This document shows, in pieces, positions 62,668 to 64,000 of a stretch of 64,000 nt of DNA (within the stretch, counting starts at the first letter, position 1; each line of letters begins with the position of its first letter). Source of the DNA: Glossina fuscipes (Eukaryota > Arthropoda > Insecta > Diptera > Glossinidae); assembly GCF_014805625.2 (NCBI RefSeq), contig NW_023998422.1:9163182-9227181 (forward strand), written 5' to 3'. The notes beneath the pieces are model-generated. The model was not told the origin of the DNA, ran no database searches, and was given only the letters and a program-made list of their open reading frames with translations. Position numbers and translations under genes: made by a program.

Positions 62668-63165
62668 AAGGTAAGGAAATTATATTCGGTCGTGACCGAA
62701 TCATGACCGGTCATGCCCATCATCGCGATCCTAAAAAAAAAGGAAATGAACTGAACTTTCACACTCTTTACTAGTGGGCGTGGTGCGCTTGTTTTTTTTT
62801 CCATTTTTATAATAAAGGTAGAAATTTATACAGTGTGTGTGTGTCGTATTTTATGAGTAATAAGCAAAAGGCCCGGACAGCAAAGGTGTTCACAGTGTTT
62901 GTTACACAGACGTGCGGTCGCTGTAGGCGTGTTCTTTGAAGAGTTTTGGCCGTTTTGAAATGCTTTTGCAAGTTTGCAAGCGATAGCTTCATTTTTGGAA
63001 ACGGAAGAGTGTGAACCGCACAGTTGCGTAAACAGTTGCGCATATGGACATATGGACAGTGTAATGGACAGTCACGCTCAGGTGCATTCCAGATTTAAAA
63101 CTGAAAAACAATTTGTTCACGTTATGAGAGTTTCAAGCTTGCTTCTGCGCGTTATGAAGGTATAG
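62668..63165 (+). mobile_element. Type C element, internally deleted copy
   Basis: Starts 'gaaggtaaggaaattatatt' with the perfect 16-bp palindrome TTCGGTCGTGACCGAA (62685-62700), continues 'gtgtgtgtgtgtcgtatttt', 'gagtaataagcaaaagg', and ends with a degraded tail ('agtttcaagcttgcttctgc'). It is closest to 31437-31899. The usual GTCTGTCCGTC block is degraded here to 'gcatatggacatatggacag'. Confidence 0.65.
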
Positions 63166-63171
63166 AAAATA

Positions 63172-64000
63172 AACAAGAAAATGATGTTCAGTCGTGACCG
63201 AAGCTTTTGCATCCATCACCGTTATCCTAAAAAGACAAATCAAGTAAAAGGACTAAATTTTGATGCTCTATAATATGAGCGATTTTTTCTATTTTCAAAA
63301 TTAAAGATTGTATCGTATAGGCATGAGGGCGTTACAGACGTGCCCTTTGAAACGTTTAGATCAATTCCAAATTCTTTTGCAAATTTGTAAGCGACATACA
63401 GCCATTCATTTTCGCTAACGAGAGAATGTTTATCACAAATACAACACAGTTGCGTAAACAGACAAATGGACAGAGGAACAGACAGGATGTGTTTAGAGTC
63501 ATTCCAAACTTGAAACTGCCCAAGAATTTATATACCTTATGGGGTTTTTGAAGCTTGTCTCTGCGCTTTGTACAGGTATTACAAGAAAAATTCAATTTTG
63601 ATAATAAATTTGCGTAAGTCGGTCAACTTTTTCCATTTTAGTGTAGCATCGCCCATAGAATATGCGTTGAAGTTTTCGTACATTTATCATCTGTAGTCTA
63701 TGAGTAATGAGCAAAAAACGAATTGTTTTATTCCTTTTGAAAAACAGAGTTGTTCTCCGTTTATGTGGGACTGTAAGCCTGTTCTCCGACCGATCCAGCC
63801 AATTAGTGATACCAAGCTGGGTGCGTGAGCTTGCAACTTGTTTCTGCCAATCTCCTGAAGTAGATAGCATGACAAAACACATTACATAGCCGGACTTGCT
63901 TTAAATCAGATCAGAAAATTTGATCTTGATCAAGAATATCGGTCGTTGCAAAACATTTCGACAAACTGAATATATCCTTATCCATCGGCGATGAATGATT
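63172..64000 (+). mobile_element. Composite of two type C sub-elements, copy 2 (runs off the window)
   Basis: Homologous throughout to 30203-31080: 'ataaacaagaaaatgatgtt', 'gtcgtgaccgaagcttttgc', 'gcatgagggcgttacagacg', 'gatcaattccaaattctttt', the internal junction near 63590-63605 ('aattttgataataaatttgc'), 'agtaatgagcaaaaaacg', 'ccgaccgatccagcc', 'ttgatcaagaatatcggtcg'. The final GGTATAAAAA end is not reached before position 64000. Confidence 0.75.

Noticed and set aside
1..64000. tRNA, rRNA, CRISPR, prokaryotic operon or viral genes
   Set aside because: No tRNA-like cloverleaf with B box, no rRNA-like block, no regularly spaced short repeats and no viral protein motif was seen on either strand. 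The search was by eye, so small RNAs could be missed.

Overview
The window looks like nuclear DNA of a fly (Diptera), most likely a calyptrate such as a blow fly or house fly relative. The reasons are: (1) a selenophosphate-synthetase-1 gene (SelD/SPS1) of 398 codons with the arginine form typical of flies; (2) a 13-exon leucine-rich-repeat gene matching Drosophila convoluted (conv/dALS), divergently placed next to SelD as I recall for the Drosophila genes; (3) a very AT-rich, intron- and microsatellite-rich background; (4) many copies of dispersed repeats carrying a (TC)GTCTGTCCGTC block like that common in Drosophila intergenic DNA. The species cannot be named from sequence alone.

Layout. 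1-4.5 kb: one large (2,265 bp) internal exon of an unrecognised glutamine-rich protein on the minus strand, flanked by introns; the rest of that gene lies outside the window or was not found. 4.5-5.3 kb: a strand-asymmetric C+T-rich tract. 5-24 kb: gene-poor DNA with dispersed repeats, a 92-bp insertion flanked by 13-bp direct repeats, a short minisatellite and microsatellites. 24.6-25.3 kb: a minus-strand 217-codon ORF resembling the C-terminal tail of a DDX27/Drs1-type nucleolar RNA helicase, without the helicase core, ending at a polyadenylation signal and a perfect 32-bp hairpin. 25-43 kb: gene-poor DNA with a decayed non-LTR RNase H fragment, dispersed repeats, a degenerate ~150-bp tandem array and long microsatellite islands; a 10-N assembly gap sits at 39181-39190. 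43.6-48.6 kb: conv, all coding exons present and in phase (1,099 aa). 51.2-52.4 kb: SelD, apparently intact, uninterrupted coding region, divergent from conv. 52.4-64 kb: gene-poor DNA with a pogo/Tigger-like TIR element, a repeat carrying a nested 261-bp insertion, a dead mariner transposase fragment and several dispersed repeats.

How the genes relate. conv is an extracellular LRR protein (tracheal tube shape; circulating insulin-like peptide complex in Drosophila). SelD/SPS1 is a cytosolic housekeeping protein that is no longer a selenium enzyme in flies. They share a 2.57-kb head-to-head spacer, but nothing in the sequence shows functional coupling.

I found no evidence of a new multi-gene system. 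The most useful new material is the repeat landscape: three full-length copies of one ~0.75-kb element with defined ends, a composite form of it present twice, nested insertions with target-site duplications, and a repeat-poor/microsatellite-rich mosaic that may mark regulatory DNA.
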